In this document: positions 55,820 through 63,817 of the stretch, one piece after another
How positions within the stretch are numbered: position 1 is the stretch's first letter
Layout: each line of letters opens with the position of its first letter
Assembly (NCBI RefSeq): GCF_001942405.1
Contig: NZ_MKKA01000005.1
Coordinates: 29,760-93,759, forward strand
Reading direction: 5' to 3'
DNA length: 64,000 bases
Origin: Ornithinimicrobium sp. CNJ-824
Lineage (GTDB): Bacteria > Actinomycetota > Actinomycetes > Actinomycetales > Dermatophilaceae
Made by a program: the position numbers and the translations under genes
The notes under the pieces: generated by a model
Told to the model about the DNA's origin: nothing
Seen by the model: the letters and a program-made list of their open reading frames with translations, nothing else
The model's database searches: none

Positions 55820-57301
55820 TCAGCCGTCGACCCCGCTGCGCTCGCGGTCCCGGGCCGCCTTGCGTGCGGCGATCTCCTTCCACACCGGCGCGTTGGTGAT
55901 GCCGACGTCCTCGGGGTCGAACACCGGGTCGAGGCCTGCGGCGCGCTGCCGGTCGTAGTCGCGCACGACCGCGGTCGCCTGCCTGCTCAGGAGCACGAGC
56001 GCGACGAGGTTGATCCACGTGTAGAGGCCGAGGCCGACGTCGGCCAGGTTCCACGCGAAGCTGGCCGAGCGCAGCGAGCCGAGGAAGATCGAGCCGGCGA
56101 GCAGCACCCAGGCAAGGTTCACGACGAGCCGCTCGCGCCGGCTGCTGCGCAGCAGGTAGGCGATGTTGGTGTCGGCGTAGAACGCGAACGACAGCAGCGT
56201 GGTGAACGCGAAGAAGAACATCGCGACCGCGATGAACGCCGAGCCGAGGCCGGGGAAGGAGGCGTCGATCGCGGCCTGGGTGTACTCCGGTCCCTGGACC
56301 AGGCCGGGCACGTTCTCGGCGACCATCTCCCCGTCCGGCCCCTCGACGTTGTAGGAGCCGGTGACCAGGATCATCAGCCCGGTGACCGTGCAGATGAGCA
56401 GCGTGTCGACGTACGCCGAGAACCCCTGCGCCAGACCCTGCTTCACCGGGTGCGAGACCTCGGCGGCCGCCGCGGCCTGGGCGCCGGACCCGGTGCCGAC
56501 CTCGGAGGAGTAGATCGCCCGCTTGACGCCCCACATGATCGCCGCGCCGAGGATCCCGCCGAACGCCGCGTCCGAGCCGAAGGCGCTGCGGAAGATCAGC
56601 CCGAACATCTCCGGGACCGCGTCGGCGTTGAGCACGAGCAGGGCGATCCCGAGGAGGATGTAGGCGGCCGCCATGATCGGCACCACGAGCCCGACGACCC
56701 GCCCGATCCGGTGCATGCCGCCGAAGACGACGAGGCAGAACAGCGCGGTGACCACGACCCCGGTGACCCACGGCGGGACGGAGAAGGCCGACTCGACCGA
56801 GACCGCGATGTTGTAGGACTGGATCGAGGGGCCGGTGATGGTCAGCGCGAAGACCGCGGCGACGGCATACAGCACCGCCAGCCACCTCCATCCCAGGCCC
56901 TTCTCGATGTAGAACGCCGGCCCGCCGCGGTACTCCCCGCCGACCTCCTCCTTGTAGACCTGCGCCAGCGAGCTCTCCGCGATCGCCACCGCCGCGCCGA
57001 CGAACGCGGTGACCCACATCCAGAAGAGGGCACCCGGCCCGCCGAAGTGGATGGCGGTCGCGACGCCGGCGATGTTGCCGACGCCGACCCGTCCGCCGAG
57101 CGCCATCGCGAACGACTGGAAGGACGACAGACCCTGGGTCGAGTCGTCCCCGCCGACGAGGTAGCGGACCATGTCGGGCAGCCGCCGCACCTGCGGCACG
57201 ACCATGCGGACGGTGAACCAGACGCCCGCCGCGAGGACGAGGACGACCATGGGGGTGCTCCAGAGGAGCTCGTTGACCCTGGCGATGGTGGAGTCGAGCA
57301 C
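55820..57301 (-). CDS. AGCS-family sodium:alanine/glycine symporter
   Basis: 493 residues with about eleven membrane helices. Family signature GGRVGVGNIAGVATAIHFGG near the N-terminus, then ALFWMWVTAFVGAAVAIAES, GGPAFYIEKGLG, MWGVKRAIYSSEVGTGSGAQ (substrate-site region) and LSFAFYADTNIAYL. It imports small neutral amino acids with Na+. GTG start giving MLDSTIARVNEL; no good Shine-Dalgarno is visible, so the exact start is less certain. It follows a hairpin that probably ends transcription of the bkd-deaminase operon upstream. Confidence 0.94.
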   Translation of the reverse strand: MLDSTIARVNELLWSTPMVVLVLAAGVWFTVRMVVPQVRRLPDMVRYLVGGDDSTQGLSSFQSFAMALGGRVGVGNIAGVATAIHFGGPGALFWMWVTAFVGAAVAIAESSLAQVYKEEVGGEYRGGPAFYIEKGLGWRWLAVLYAVAAVFALTITGPSIQSYNIAVSVESAFSVPPWVTGVVVTALFCLVVFGGMHRIGRVVGLVVPIMAAAYILLGIALLVLNADAVPEMFGLIFRSAFGSDAAFGGILGAAIMWGVKRAIYSSEVGTGSGAQAAAAAEVSHPVKQGLAQGFSAYVDTLLICTVTGLMILVTGSYNVEGPDGEMVAENVPGLVQGPEYTQAAIDASFPGLGSAFIAVAMFFFAFTTLLSFAFYADTNIAYLLRSSRRERLVVNLAWVLLAGSIFLGSLRSASFAWNLADVGLGLYTWINLVALVLLSRQATAVVRDYDRQRAAGLDPVFDPEDVGITNAPVWKEIAARKAARDRERSGVDG

Positions 57302-57344
57302 GGCGCAGACCTTTCCCGGGAGGGTGGGGGAAGACTATGCGCGC

Positions 57345-57363
57345 GGCGGGCGGGGTGCCCGCC
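57345..57363 (-). terminator. Hairpin downstream of the guanine-deaminase-like gene
   Basis: GGCGGGC-GGGGT-GCCCGCC, a perfect 7-bp stem 62 bases after the deaminase stop on the minus strand and before the AGCS start. Confidence 0.5.
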
Positions 57364-57425
57364 GGAGGAGCAGGGGGTATGCGGTCGCACCCGGTCGGGG
57401 GGCGGCCCGCGGGGCGGCGTCCGGC

Positions 57426-57959
57426 TCAGTAGGTCGTGCGGTCGGGGTTCTCGGCCCAGCGACGCATGACCTGCACCGCCTCCGGCACGTCGTGCCGACG
57501 CGCGGGCAGGCGGCGCCGGTCGGGCGAGAGGGCCAGCTCGTCGTAGATGAAGGAGTCGTCGAAGCCGACCTCGGCCGCGTGGTCGCGGGTGGCGGCGTGG
57601 TGGATCTGCGCCGGCCGGGCCCAGTAGAGCGCCCCGAGGCACATCGGGCACGGCTCGCAGGAGGCGTAGACGTGCGCGCCGACCAGCTGGAAGCCGCCCA
57701 GCTCGGCGCAGGCGCGACGGACGGCGACGATCTCGGCGTGGGCCGTCGGGTCGGCGGTCGCCACGACCTGGTTCCAGCCCTCGCCGACGACCCGTCCGTC
57801 GAGGACGACGACCGCGCCGAACGGCCCGCCGTCGCCGCGGGAGGACCCCTCCCTGGCCAGCTCGACGGCGCGGAGGAGGTGACGCCGGTGGTCCTCGCCG
57901 GTCGGCGGACGCGTGTCCCGGTCGCCCGAGGCTCCTGCGGCCGGATCGGGCTCGTTCAC
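57426..57959 (-). CDS. Guanine deaminase-like nucleoside deaminase
   Basis: 177 residues of the CMP/dCMP deaminase zinc family. Zinc ligands in DPTAHAEIVAVRRACAELGG (HAE) and ASCEPCPMCLGALYWA (PCxxC). The lead-in DGGPFGAVVVLDGRVVGEGW and the aromatic C-terminus (ENPDRTTY) fit guanine deaminases of the GuaD type better than tRNA adenosine deaminases. Likely reaction: guanine to xanthine. Its GTG start overlaps the bkd E2 stop by four bases (GTGA), so it is co-translated with the keto-acid dehydrogenase genes, an unexpected association. Confidence 0.85.
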   Translation of the reverse strand: MNEPDPAAGASGDRDTRPPTGEDHRRHLLRAVELAREGSSRGDGGPFGAVVVLDGRVVGEGWNQVVATADPTAHAEIVAVRRACAELGGFQLVGAHVYASCEPCPMCLGALYWARPAQIHHAATRDHAAEVGFDDSFIYDELALSPDRRRLPARRHDVPEAVQVMRRWAENPDRTTY

Positions 57960-59448
57960 AGGTCGGCCAGCAGGGTGCCCGGCCGCTCGACGCAGTCGGC
58001 GACGTAGCGCAGGAAACCGCCGGCGGTCCCGCCGTCGCAGACCCGGTGGTCGAACGTGAACGACAGCTGGGTGACCTGACGCAGCCTGACCCGCCCCTTG
58101 TGGGCCCACGGCTTCTCGACGATCCGCCCGACGCCGAGCATGCCGGCCTCGGGGTGGTTGATGATCGGGGTCGAGCCGTCCACGCCGTAGACGCCGTAGT
58201 TGTTGAGGGTGAAGGTCCCGCCGCTCATCTGGGCCGGTGACAGCCTGCCCTCCCGGGCGAGACCGGTCAGCTCCCGCAGCGCGGACGCCAGCTCGGCGGT
58301 GCTCATGGTGCCGGCACCGTGGACGACGGGGACGACCAGGCCGCGGGGCGACTGCGCGGCGAAGCCCAGGTTCACCTGGCCGTGCTGCACGATCTCCCCG
58401 GCCTCGACGTCCACGGAGGCGTTGAGCTCGGGGTGCCGCGCCAGCCCGGCGACGACGATGCGCGCCAGCAGGGGGAGCACGCCGATGCGGGCGTCGGGCC
58501 TGGCCTCGCGCAGGCCGTCCTTGAGCTTCATCAGACGGGTGGCGTCGACGTCGACCCAGGTCGTGGCGTCCGGGATCTCCCGGCGCGAGGTGGTCAGCCG
58601 GTCGACCATGATCCGGTGCACGCCCTGGAACGGGACGCGCTGGTCCGCGCGCTGGCCCCTCCGGTCGGCCGGGGCCGTCTCCACCGCGGCCGTGTGCGCT
58701 GCTGCCGTGCCCGTCGTGGGCGGCTCCACCGTCGCAGTCGAACGGGCCGCCCGGGCGGCCTCGAGGTCGGCGCGGCGGACCACGCCGGTCGGTCCGGGCT
58801 GCACGGAGCGCACGTCGATGCCCCACTCGGTGGCCAGCCGGCGGACGAGCGGCGAGATGACGCGGACGGCCCGCCGGCCGTCGGACGAGGTGTCCGGCGC
58901 GGACGACGTGGTAGCGGAGGCGGGTGCCGTGTCGGGTGTAGTCGCGGAGGCGGCATCGTCGGCAGATGCTCCCCGGCCGGCCCGGCGGCGGCCGCCCCGT
59001 CGGCGCCGGGCGGGTGCGTCGCCCGCGCCGTAGCCGATCAGCGGCCGCTCCGGCTGATCCTCCGGGTCATCGCCGTCGGCGGGCACGGTCGCACCGGCGC
59101 GCTCCTCGGAGCGGTACTGCTCCCCGGCGTGGTCCTCCCCCGCAGGAGCGGGCCCGGCCGGCGCAGGCGCAGGCTCCTCCGCCGCGGGCACCGGCTCGGC
59201 CGCGGCCGACACGTCGCCCACGGTGATCAGGGGCTCGCCGACGGCCAGGACCGTGCCCGGCCCGGCGTGCAGCTCGGCGACCGTGCCGGCGTAGGGGCAG
59301 GGCACGTCCACCGACGCTTGGCAGTCTCGACCGTGACGACCTCCTCGTCGATGGAGACCTCGTCGCCGACCGCGACGTGCCACTCGACGACCTCGGCCTC
59401 GGTCAGGCCCTCCCCCAGGTCGGGCAGCCGGAAGACGAACCCGCTCAC
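57956..59448 (-). CDS. bkdC: Branched-chain 2-oxoacid dehydrogenase E2 (dihydrolipoyl acyltransferase), frameshifted near 59317
   Basis: One lipoyl domain at the N-terminus (FRLPDLGEGLTEAEVVEWHV, lipoyl Lys in VETAKA), a long Pro/Ala/Asp linker, a peripheral-subunit-binding domain (VISPLVRRLATEWGIDVRSV, then GPTGVVRRADLEA), and the catalytic domain ending in SFTFDHRVCDGGTAGGFLRY with the active-site His and Asp. The frame breaks after VETAK; one extra G at 59317 gives VETAKASVDVPCPYAG and about 498 residues. Strong Shine-Dalgarno GGAGGTG precedes the GTG start, which overlaps the E1 beta stop. No E3 gene is present, so a shared lipoamide dehydrogenase elsewhere is implied. Confidence 0.93.
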
Positions 59449-60472
59449 GCAGACACCTCCCGGGCCGGCACGGCATACGTCAGGTCCGGCTCGTCGTCCC
59501 ACTGCAGCCGCGCGACGGTGTCGAGGATGCGGTCGACGCCGGGCAGGTGCGAGTGCTCGAGGATCGGCGGCGGGTAGGGGATGTCGAGGCCGCTGACCCG
59601 CAGCACCGGCGCGGCGAGGGAGTGGAAGCAGCGCTCCTGGATGCGGGCGGCGATCTCGGCGCCCATGCCGGCGAAGCCTGCGCCTCGGCGAGCACGACAG
59701 CCCGGCCGGTCTTCCGTACAGAGGTCATGACGGTCTCGTCGTCGAACGGCACGAGCGAGCGCAGGTCGACGACCTCGAGGTCCCAGTCCTCCTCGGCCGC
59801 GGCGACCTCGGCGGCGCGCAGGGCGTTGGGCACCTGCGGGCCGTAGGTGACGACCGTGACGTCGGAGCCCTCGCGCCGCACCGCGGCCCGGCCGACCGGC
59901 TCGGTGGTGGTGGGCAGCTCGACCTCGGCCTTGGACCAGTAGAGCGACTTGGGCTCCATGAAGACGACCGGGTCGTCGGAGGCGATCGACTCGCGCAGCA
60001 GGCTGTAGGCGTCGGCCGGGGTCGACGGGGTGACGACGTGCAGGCCGGGCGTGTGGACGTAGTAGCCCTCGGAGGAGTCGCAGTGGTGCTCCACCCCGCC
60101 GATGCCGCCGGCGTAGGGGACCCGGATGACGATCGGCATGGTCAGCCGCCCGCGGGTGCGGTTGCGCATCTTGGCGATGTGCGAGACGACCTGCTCGAAC
60201 GCCGGGTAGCCGAACGCGTCGAACTGCATCTCGATGACCGGCCGGAAGCCCTGCATGGCCAGGCCGACGGCGAAGCCGGCGATCCCGGCCTCGGCCAGCG
60301 GGGTGTCGATGCAGCGGTCCTCGCCGAAGTCCCTGGTCAGGCCGTCGGTGATGCGGAAGACGCCGCCGAGCTGGCCGACGTCCTCGCCGAGCACCAGGAC
60401 GTTCTCGTCCTCGGTCAGCGCGTCCCGCAGGGCCGTGTTGAGGGCCTGGGCGTATGTGGTGGGTCGGCTCAT
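59445..60472 (-). CDS. bkdB: Branched-chain 2-oxoacid dehydrogenase E1 beta subunit, frameshifted near 59677
   Basis: Transketolase-like pyrimidine-binding domain: NVLVLGEDVGQLGGVFRITD, DTPLAEAGIAGFAVGLAMQG, PVIEMQFDAFGYPAFEQVV, PYAGGIGGVEHHCDSSEGYY; then the C-terminal transketolase domain. The frame breaks after VVLAEAQ; one extra G at 59677-59678 continues it as GFAGMGAEIAARIQERCF to the end (PAREVSA). About 343 residues. The start overlaps the E1 alpha stop (ATGA) and the stop overlaps the E2 start (GTGA). Together with E1 alpha it decarboxylates the keto acids of Val, Leu and Ile. Confidence 0.94.
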
Positions 60473-61593
60473 CGGGCCACCTCCTCGGTCTCGGGCCGGC
60501 TGGCCTCGCGCTCGGCCGCGACCATCTCCGCCTGCTCGCGCAGCTGGGGCGTGGGACGGGCGTAGACGTGGGCGAACAGGTCGGCGGGGTCGACCTGCGG
60601 GTCGGCGTTCATCCGGTCGCGCAGGGCCGCGGCGAACTCCTCGGCCTCCTGCCGGACCTCCTCGACGCGGGCGTCGTCGATGGCGCCCTGCGCGACGAGG
60701 TAGGCCTGGAGCCGCACGAGCGGGTCCTGCCCGGTCCACTCGTCGACCTCGTCGGGGGTGCGGTAGCGGGTGGCGTCGTCGGCGTTGGTGTGCGCCTCCA
60801 TCCGGTAGGTGTGCGCCTCGACGAGGAAGGGGCCCTTGCCGGAGCGGGCGTGCTCGTAGGCCTTCCGGGTCACGGCCAGCACGGCGGCCGGGTCGTTCCC
60901 GTCCACCTGCTCGGCGCGCACGCCATACCCGATGCCCTTGTAGGCCAGCGCGGGTGCCTTGGTCTGCTTGGAGAGCGGGACCGAGATGGCGTACTTGTTG
61001 TTCTGGACGAGGTAGACCACCGGGGCGTTGAAGACGCCGGCGAAGTTGAGCCCCTCGTGGAAGTCGCCCTCGGACGTGGCGCCGTCGCCGATGAAGCACA
61101 GGGCGACCGCGTCGGACTCCCTGCGGCGCAGGCCGTCCGCGGCGCCGGCGGCGTGCACGGCCTGGGTGGCCAGAGGGGTGCACTGGGGGGCGGTGCGGGT
61201 GGCCTTCGGGTCGTAGCCGCAGTGCCAGTCGCCGCGCAGGAGGGTGAGCACCTCGACCGGGTCGATCCCGCGGGTGACCAGGGCCATCGAGTCGCGGTAG
61301 GTGGGGAAGAACCAGTCGTCCTCCTGCAGCGCCAGCACCGGGGCGACCTGGCAGGCGTCCTGCCCGCGGGAGGAAGGGTAGACCGCCAGACGCCCCTGCT
61401 TGGTCAGCGCGGTGGCCTGGGCGTCGAAGCGGCGGCCGACCACCATCGCGCGCCAGACCCTCACCAGGTCCTCCACGGGAGGTATGGCGTAGCCCCGGTC
61501 GGTCATCTCCTGCGTGGGTTCGGCCTCGGTCCCGTCGGGCGACAGGAAGCGGACCGGCTCGCGGCACGGGAGCAGGTCGTCGATCTCGCTCAT
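60469..61593 (-). CDS. bkdA: Branched-chain 2-oxoacid dehydrogenase E1 alpha subunit
   Basis: 374 residues, intact. Thiamine-diphosphate motif ALCFIGDGATSEGDFHEGLN with VVYLVQNNKYAISVPLSKQT; other family motifs are VYPSSRGQDACQVAPVLAL, DWFFPTYRDSMALVTRGIDP and VEAHTYRMEAHTNADDATRY, which includes the phosphorylation-loop-like region. First gene of the bkdABC operon. It is divergent from an Lrp/AsnC regulator (114 bases between starts), the usual place for BkdR. Confidence 0.95.
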   Translation of the reverse strand: MSEIDDLLPCREPVRFLSPDGTEAEPTQEMTDRGYAIPPVEDLVRVWRAMVVGRRFDAQATALTKQGRLAVYPSSRGQDACQVAPVLALQEDDWFFPTYRDSMALVTRGIDPVEVLTLLRGDWHCGYDPKATRTAPQCTPLATQAVHAAGAADGLRRRESDAVALCFIGDGATSEGDFHEGLNFAGVFNAPVVYLVQNNKYAISVPLSKQTKAPALAYKGIGYGVRAEQVDGNDPAAVLAVTRKAYEHARSGKGPFLVEAHTYRMEAHTNADDATRYRTPDEVDEWTGQDPLVRLQAYLVAQGAIDDARVEEVRQEAEEFAAALRDRMNADPQVDPADLFAHVYARPTPQLREQAEMVAAEREASRPETEEVAR

Positions 61594-61622
61594 CGTTGAG
61601 TCCTCACGGGTGGTGTCGGCAA

Positions 61623-61644
61623 GACGATCGTGACGTCTATCGTC
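61623..61644. promoter_or_regulatory. Candidate BkdR operator in the divergent bkdA-regulator spacer
   Basis: GACGAT (61623-61628) and ATCGTC (61639-61644) form a perfect inverted repeat with ten bases between, centred in the 114-base divergent spacer. A second GACGTC-containing segment lies at 61686-61691. A CACAGT box (61696-61701) six bases before the regulator ATG may be its -10. Confidence 0.4.
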
Positions 61645-61707
61645 GCGCACGGCCATAGAGGGATCGACATCCTGGGGACGAGTCGAGACGTCTGGCACAG
61701 TGTGTGG

Positions 61708-62211
61708 ATGACCGACGACAGATCGTCCAGTGTGATCCAGGCCACGTCCGGGTCCGGGAGACGCGTGGCTGCCGGCGCGGCGCCCGTGGACGACACGGAC
61801 CGGGCGATCGTGGCCGCGCTGCGGGCCGACGGGCGGATGTCGGTGCGGGCCCTGGCCGAGCAGGTGCACATCTCTAGGGCCAACGCCTACGCCCGGCTGG
61901 AGCGGCTGCAGCGGGACGGGGTGATCACCGGGTTCACGGTGCGGGTCGACCCGGTCCGGCTGGGGCTGATGACGTCGGCCTACGTCTCCGTGTCGATCGA
62001 GCAGGGGTCGTGGCGCGAGGTGCTGGCGGTGCTGGAGCAGCTGCCGGGCGTGGAGAAGGTGGCGCTCGTCGGGGCGGAGTTCGACATGCTCGTGGAGGTG
62101 CGGGCGCACGACAACCATGAGCTGCGGGACGTCGTCCTCGAGCAGATCCAGGCGGTGCCCGGGGTGAGGGCGACGAGGACGTGGTTGGTCTTCGACGAGT
62201 GGAGCACGTGA
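61708..62211 (+). CDS. Lrp/AsnC-family transcription regulator (probable BkdR)
   Basis: 167 residues. N-terminal HTH: PVDDTDRAIVAALRADGRMS, VRALAEQVHISRANAYARLE; C-terminal RAM effector domain: RLGLMTSAYVSVSIEQGSWR, LPGVEKVALVGAEFDMLVEV. An unusually long 27-residue lead precedes the HTH. The ATG at 61708 is preferred to an upstream in-frame ATG at 61630, which would put the leader across the candidate operator. Divergence from bkdABC is the classical arrangement for BkdR, which senses branched-chain amino acids. Confidence 0.92.
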   Translation: MTDDRSSSVIQATSGSGRRVAAGAAPVDDTDRAIVAALRADGRMSVRALAEQVHISRANAYARLERLQRDGVITGFTVRVDPVRLGLMTSAYVSVSIEQGSWREVLAVLEQLPGVEKVALVGAEFDMLVEVRAHDNHELRDVVLEQIQAVPGVRATRTWLVFDEWST

Positions 62212-62297
62212 GGGAGGAGCGGTGGCGGGGACGGGCCGTGGCTTCTACGGTCGAGGTGTCGGGCCGGCCCGACCGGCCCGGGAGAGGACGGAGGACC

Positions 62298-62537
62298 ATG
62301 GCGGTCTGCGAGGTCTGCGGCAACGACTACGACAAGAGCTTCGAGGTGATCGCTGCCGGTCAGCGGCACGTGTTCGACAGCTTCGAGTGCGCGGTGCACA
62401 AGATGGCGCCGGTGTGCGAGCACTGCGGGTGCAAGGTCATCGGGCACGGGACCGAGGTGGACGGGCGGTTCTATTGCTGCGCCCACTGCGCGAAGGACTC
62501 GGAGGGGGACGTGCCGGTCGACGACCGGGTCGGCTGA
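62298..62537 (+). CDS. Small Cys-rich protein of the prokaryotic metallothionein-like group
   Basis: 79 residues with nine cysteines in CxxC-type pairs: MAVCEVCGNDYDKSFEVIAA, FDSFECAVHKMAPVCEHCGC, GRFYCCAHCAKDS. The pattern is that of a metal-binding treble-clef or metallothionein-like protein common in actinobacteria. A clear Shine-Dalgarno (GGAGGACC) precedes the ATG at 62298. The function is unknown; zinc or other metal binding is inferred from cysteines. Confidence 0.82.
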   Translation: MAVCEVCGNDYDKSFEVIAAGQRHVFDSFECAVHKMAPVCEHCGCKVIGHGTEVDGRFYCCAHCAKDSEGDVPVDDRVG

Positions 62538-62561
62538 CTCCGCGGTCGTCCCTGCCGACGG

Positions 62562-63135
62562 TCAGTCCATGCGGGTGCGGCCGTCGATCGACTCGCGGAG
62601 CAGGTCCGCATGGCCGTTGTGCTGGGCGTACTCCTCGATCATGTGCACCAGGATCCAGCGGAGCTTCGCCGGGACGCCCAGGTAGGTGGGGCGGACCGCC
62701 AGGGTGTCCAGGCCCTCGGGCGTGGCGAGGAGGTCGTCGGTGATCCGGCGGGACTGGGCGACGGAGGCGTCATACAGCTCGAGCAGCTGGCGGGGGGGGG
62801 GGGGTGTCCTGGGCGGCGGAGTGCCACTCCCAGTCGGCGTCGGCGGACCAGCCGACGGCGTCGAAGGGCTCGATGAGCGGCCCGCCGAGGAGGTCCTCGG
62901 AGAAGAAGCTCGACTCCACGTAGGCGAGGTGCTTGAGCAGCCCGGCCAACGTCATCGTCGACGGAGGCAGGCGCTGGTTGAGCCGGGTGTAGTCGAGGTC
63001 CTCGCACGCGCGCCGGAGGGCGGCCCGGTGGCGGTCGAGGGTGTCGAGCAGGACCTCGGCCTCGTCGCCCTGGACCGGTTCCGGCCCGGTCCCGTCGCCC
63101 GGGATCGGCTCTGGTGCGGTCTCGTCGGGAGCCAT
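62562..63135 (-). CDS. DinB-family protein (DUF664 type), frameshifted in a G13 run at 62792-62804
   Basis: Four-helix DinB fold: [40 protein letters not shown] then FFSEDLLGG, and, after the break, [19 protein letters not shown] and [20 protein letters not shown], which contains the C-terminal metal-binding His region. The two parts are in different frames separated by a run of 13 G (plus strand) that encodes a poly-Pro stretch on the gene strand; its length is unreliable in any sequencing. Relatives include mycothiol-dependent enzymes; no specific role can be assigned. Shine-Dalgarno GGAGGA precedes the ATG. Confidence 0.85.
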
Positions 63136-63181
63136 TCCTCCACCGTCGCACGGGCGCGCGGGTCGGTAAAGGGGCGGTGGT

Positions 63182-63727
63182 CTACGTCAGGTCCTCCCAG
63201 ACGAACGGGGTGACGGTGCCGGTCTCCCAGTCGCGGCGCAGGATGCCGTAGGCGACGGACGCCACCGGCTCGCCGTCCTCGACGGGCCAGCCCTCCCGGT
63301 AGTGCGACTCCTTGAGGAACCCGCAGCGCAGGAACGTCCGACGCATCGCGACGTTGTCCTCCCGGGTCTGCCCCTCGAGTCGGTTGACCTCCGGCATCGT
63401 CCGGAAGACGTGGTCGGTGGCTGCCCTGACGGTCTCTACGGCCAGCCCGCGTCCTCGGAAGTCCTGGGCGAGGCGGAGGTCGAAAAGGGGTGCATCGTCG
63501 GAGAGGTCCTCCAGGCGAAGGAACCCGATCCGTCCCAGCTCGTCGTGCTCGACCCAGAAGGAGTCGTTGTCCTCGTCCCGGTAGGCGCCTGCTTCGATCC
63601 ATGCCTCCACCTGCGCCCGAGTGGGTCGTGGGACGACGTGGAAGGGGAACTCGTTGCCAGTCATGAAGGCAATCAGGTCGTCGCGGTCGGCCCCGGTGGG
63701 GTCGAGGCGACGGAGGGAGATGCTCAC
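63182..63727 (-). CDS. GNAT family N-acetyltransferase
   Basis: 181 residues, intact. MSISLRRLDPTGADRDDLIA at the start, acetyl-CoA loop LRLAQDFRGRGLAVETVRAA, and the terminal LEGQTREDNVAMRRTFLRCG with FLKESHYREGW, typical of the Acetyltransf_1/RimJ-like group. The target amine is unknown. GTG start with TAGCCT (63734-63739, minus strand) six bases upstream, another leaderless arrangement. Confidence 0.9.
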   Translation of the reverse strand: MSISLRRLDPTGADRDDLIAFMTGNEFPFHVVPRPTRAQVEAWIEAGAYRDEDNDSFWVEHDELGRIGFLRLEDLSDDAPLFDLRLAQDFRGRGLAVETVRAATDHVFRTMPEVNRLEGQTREDNVAMRRTFLRCGFLKESHYREGWPVEDGEPVASVAYGILRRDWETGTVTPFVWEDLT

Positions 63728-63817
63728 CGGGGGAGGCTACCTGCGCCGATGCGACGATCCGTTCGGGAAGCGTCGGCGGGAGGGGCCGCTCCGTTGGGTT
63801 GAGGAGGACCGAGGTGG

